Shown piece after piece: positions 6,683 through 8,213 of a DNA stretch of 8,213 bases. The notes beneath the pieces were generated by a model. That model was not told the origin of the DNA. It did not search any database and was given only the letters and a program-made list of their open reading frames with translations. The position numbers and the translations under genes were made by a program. Source of the stretch: an uncultured bacterium. Its GTDB lineage: Bacteria > Bdellovibrionota_C > UBA2361 > SZUA-149 > CALKYB01. The stretch is taken from NCBI GenBank assembly GCA_938003565.1, contig CALKYB010000210.1:1-8213 (forward strand). Reading direction: 5' to 3'. Every line of letters begins with the position of its first letter. Position 1 is the stretch's first letter.

Positions 6683-6789
6683 AAAATAATTTTGACGAGT
6701 TCAAAGATTTTGGTTTTGCAATCTAGTAGATGAATAGTAAGCTTCTGTTTTGATGAGACAACCCACTTCCAGCCCGAGAGTCTGTTAGT

Positions 6790-7419
6790 TTGATTTTACA
6801 CTATTTTAAATTTTTTCTTTTTACAGCTCTTGGTGAGGGGTCCCAGAAGAAACCGCTACGCTCCTTAACTAGGGAAGATGAGCGACGTTGGAAGCAACTC
6901 CTAGAATCTGCGAGTACAGGAAACTCCTCTGATTACGAAATACTGCTCAATGAGATTTATTCCTACTTAAAAATATTTTGTTCCAGATACCTTAAATCTG
7001 ACTCTCAGGTGGAAGATTGCATTCAAAATACTTTGATGGCAATTCATAGATCTAAGCACACCTACCAAACAAATCGCCCCTTTGGTCCTTGGTTTTTTAC
7101 CATCGTCAGACGAAAAATTTGCGATCAATACCGACTAATTAAAAAGGACTCTAAACAATTAGTTTTCGATGCCGACTATGAAATTCACCCGGCTACAAAA
7201 AGCGATAATTTGGATATGGCGAAAGAAATTGAAGTTCTTCTTGGAAGACTACAACCTAAATTTAGAGAAATCATTGAACTAACTAAACTAAGCGGTCTCA
7301 GTACTAGAGAGGTAGCAAGCAAACTCAATATTAGTGAATCTGCTGTAAAAGTTCGATCGTATAGAGCTAGCAAAGTGTTGCGTAGCTTAATAGAGAAGGA
7401 GTTTGATAAGAGAAACTAG
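6790..7419 (+). CDS. ECF-type RNA polymerase sigma factor (SigF-like, NrsF-associated)
   Basis: Sigma-70 family group 4 protein that would direct RNA polymerase to a small stress regulon. Region 2 spans about residues 45-115 and includes LLNEIYSYLKIFCSRYL, EDCIQNTLMAIH and the RPFGPWFFTIVRRKICDQYR segment. Region 4 spans about 148-202: LQPKFREIIELTKLSGLS, then the helix-turn-helix TREVASKLNISESAVKVRSYRA. Full length is 209 residues from TTG. The first 25 or so residues (hydrophobic, AT-rich) exceed a typical member, and the conserved part begins near RSLTREDERRWKQLL. No good Shine-Dalgarno sequence precedes the TTG and no in-frame ATG is available, so the start is uncertain. It lies upstream of the anti-sigma gene on the same strand and is divergent from the broken Spondin_N/CHRD gene. 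NrsF-type partnership, from family knowledge, implies sequestration at the membrane until stress. The family is sure; the regulon is inferred. Confidence 0.9.
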   Translation: MILHYFKFFLFTALGEGSQKKPLRSLTREDERRWKQLLESASTGNSSDYEILLNEIYSYLKIFCSRYLKSDSQVEDCIQNTLMAIHRSKHTYQTNRPFGPWFFTIVRRKICDQYRLIKKDSKQLVFDADYEIHPATKSDNLDMAKEIEVLLGRLQPKFREIIELTKLSGLSTREVASKLNISESAVKVRSYRASKVLRSLIEKEFDKRN

Positions 7420-7435
7420 GAGGATTAGGTATAAA

Positions 7436-7504
7436 ATGTTTAATTTAGAGCAGGTTAGCCCTAATTTTGTAACTTTTAGTCATTTATTACGTAGTATTAA
7501 TTGA
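7436..7504 (+). CDS. Possible 22-codon coupling ORF between sigma and anti-sigma genes
   Basis: AGGAGG (7418-7423) overlaps the sigma stop codon. A second weaker AGG lies 6 bases before an ATG at 7436-7438, which opens a 22-codon frame (MFNLEQVSPNFVTFSHLLRSIN) ending in TGA at 7502-7504. The anti-sigma ATG follows after a single base (TGA-A-ATG). The anti-sigma start has no Shine-Dalgarno sequence of its own, so translation could reach it by termination-reinitiation from this small frame. The peptide resembles nothing I know. It may simply be the vehicle for coupling, or chance. Confidence 0.4.
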   Translation: MFNLEQVSPNFVTFSHLLRSIN

Positions 7505-7505
7505 A

Positions 7506-8141
7506 ATGAAAAAAGAAGAACTGATCAATACATTAGTTGATGACCTAGAGGAGTTCACCCCCGTGCGAACTACCCTCCGAGTCGTTCTCTTTTGGCATTT
7601 AACCCTATTTTTTTCGATTACCTTATGGGGTCTATGGGTAGTTGGCTTTCGCCCAAATATCGGCTCTCAGCTACTTTCCTCTCCTAGATTTTTTGCAGAG
7701 GTGCTCTGTGGAGTAGTGTTGGTTTTTCTCCTCACTTGGAAAGTTCTAGGCTCATCAATTCCAGGCTATAAAACCAAAGCAATCTCAATTGCTATTAAGC
7801 TTATTGGATCCTTGCTGGTTGGTCTATTTCTGTACTCGCTCTACGACCCCTCTCTGAGTGTTTCAATGGTAGGCAAACGTCCAAATTGCTTTTATGAGGG
7901 GATAGTCTTCGGAACTATAGTCGCCCTAAGTCTTTTTACGCTACTGAGATTTCGAGCCGTTTTTGAAAGGCTTACAACTGGTATACTAATTGGAGTAGTT
8001 GGAGTTTTAGCGTCAGCATCGTTTATGCATGTGGCATGTATGTATGACCCAGTGCATGTGTTAGTACTTCACGTTACTCCAGTATTCATCGTGTCCGCGG
8101 TTGCAGCTCTTGTTGTGCGGCTTGGTATAAAGACTCCTTAA
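7506..8141 (+). CDS. nrsF: NrsF/DUF1109-family transmembrane anti-sigma factor
   Basis: 211-residue inner-membrane protein with six predicted helices (about 25-47, 62-82, 92-112, 129-146, 158-177, 185-206) after a short charged N-terminal segment, MKKEELINTLVDDLEEFTPVR. This is the DUF1109 layout: cytoplasmic N-terminus, PG in the second/third-helix loop (PGYKTKA), and cysteines in KRPNC (Cys128) and HVACMYDP (Cys178). Their 50-residue separation matches the two cysteines I recall as important for metal sensing in Caulobacter NrsF. An additional Cys68 lies in helix 2. It would hold the sigma factor encoded upstream until stress modifies it. The ATG at 7506 lacks a Shine-Dalgarno sequence and sits one base after the TGA of a 22-codon frame. 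A repeat unit starts just after the TAA and may end the transcript. The family call rests on topology, cysteines and operon context. Confidence 0.85.
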   Translation: MKKEELINTLVDDLEEFTPVRTTLRVVLFWHLTLFFSITLWGLWVVGFRPNIGSQLLSSPRFFAEVLCGVVLVFLLTWKVLGSSIPGYKTKAISIAIKLIGSLLVGLFLYSLYDPSLSVSMVGKRPNCFYEGIVFGTIVALSLFTLLRFRAVFERLTTGILIGVVGVLASASFMHVACMYDPVHVLVLHVTPVFIVSAVAALVVRLGIKTP

Positions 8142-8147
8142 GCTGCG

Positions 8148-8213
8148 TATATACCCCGCCCACTATAAACTTCGGCATAGACGACCTTTCAATCAAATGG
8201 GAATATGCAGTGC
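8148..8213 (+). mobile_element. E4: start of another TATA-flanked repeat element, cut by the window edge
   Basis: A single unit (8150-8205, 56 bp) starts TATACCCCGCCCACTATAAA and continues through CTTCGGC to an ATGGGAATA end. It matches the reverse complement of the E1 right unit at 48 of 56 positions, including TAGACGACCTTTCAAT. Its first 27 bases match the E2 right unit at 26 of 27. The closing stem is only partial (TATACCC with GGGAATA, one mismatch). It begins 6 bases after the NrsF stop codon and the rest of the element lies outside the window. Confidence 0.6.

Noticed and set aside
6692..6726. TTGACG with a distant AT-rich -10 as a housekeeping promoter for the sigma gene
   Set aside because: No convincing TATAAT-like box lies at 16-18 bases, so it cannot be supported.
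7185..7373. 62-codon frame on - inside the sigma factor gene
   Set aside because: It is the complement of conserved sigma region 4 coding sequence.

Overview
This window looks like a piece of a moderately AT-rich Gram-negative chromosome. The evidence is a NrsF/DUF1109 inner-membrane anti-sigma factor paired with an ECF sigma factor, a Sec-exported Spondin_N/CHRD protein, Shine-Dalgarno-led genes, and a large Hanks-type pseudokinase with a membrane anchor. A proteobacterial or Bdellovibrionota/delta-type lineage fits, but the taxonomic call is inference.

Layout. The first 157 bases are the 3' end of an unrecognised gene on +. It converges, 12 bp apart, on a 1036-codon gene on - (170-3280) for a predicted membrane-anchored pseudokinase. 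A mostly gene-free stretch (3281-3901) follows. Next is a compact structured repeat element (E1, about 3901-4049), which forms the 3' end of an orphan 193-codon gene on - (4002-4583). A second element of the same family (E2, 4707-4851) lies between genes, followed by an intrinsic terminator serving the - strand gene beyond it. That gene (5065-6526, -) is a secreted Spondin_N plus CHRD protein, and it is broken by a third, larger element (E3, about 6048-6340). Divergent from it are an ECF sigma factor (about 6790-7419, +), a possible 22-codon coupling ORF (7436-7504), and a six-helix NrsF-type anti-sigma factor (7506-8141). A fourth repeat unit begins 8 bases after the NrsF stop and runs towards the right edge.

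The most interesting content is the repeat family. Each unit is about 53-61 bp and has a closing stem that starts and ends in TATA. The stem sequence differs from unit to unit, yet its two sides remain complementary: CTGAAAC/GTTTCAG, CCCATC/GATGGG, CCCCGC/GCGGGG, TATATAGGC/GCCTATATA, and CCCCC/GGGGG. Four units share a loop motif close to TATAAATTTCGG; the E3 units carry only a diverged trace of it. Units occur as inverted pairs, in E2 and E3 with small perfect or near-perfect hairpins between them, and sit at TATA-rich target sites. E3 appears to be one such element with another nested inside it. Removing it at the TATA duplication restores the Spondin_N reading frame exactly. No transposase is visible, so these look like non-autonomous mobile elements.

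The sigma factor, the anti-sigma factor and possibly the small ORF form a regulatory operon. By analogy with Caulobacter SigF-NrsF, it may respond to metal or redox stress. The divergent Spondin_N/CHRD gene has a GTAACC-N15-CGAA motif upstream and could have been a target of this sigma factor before E3 destroyed it.
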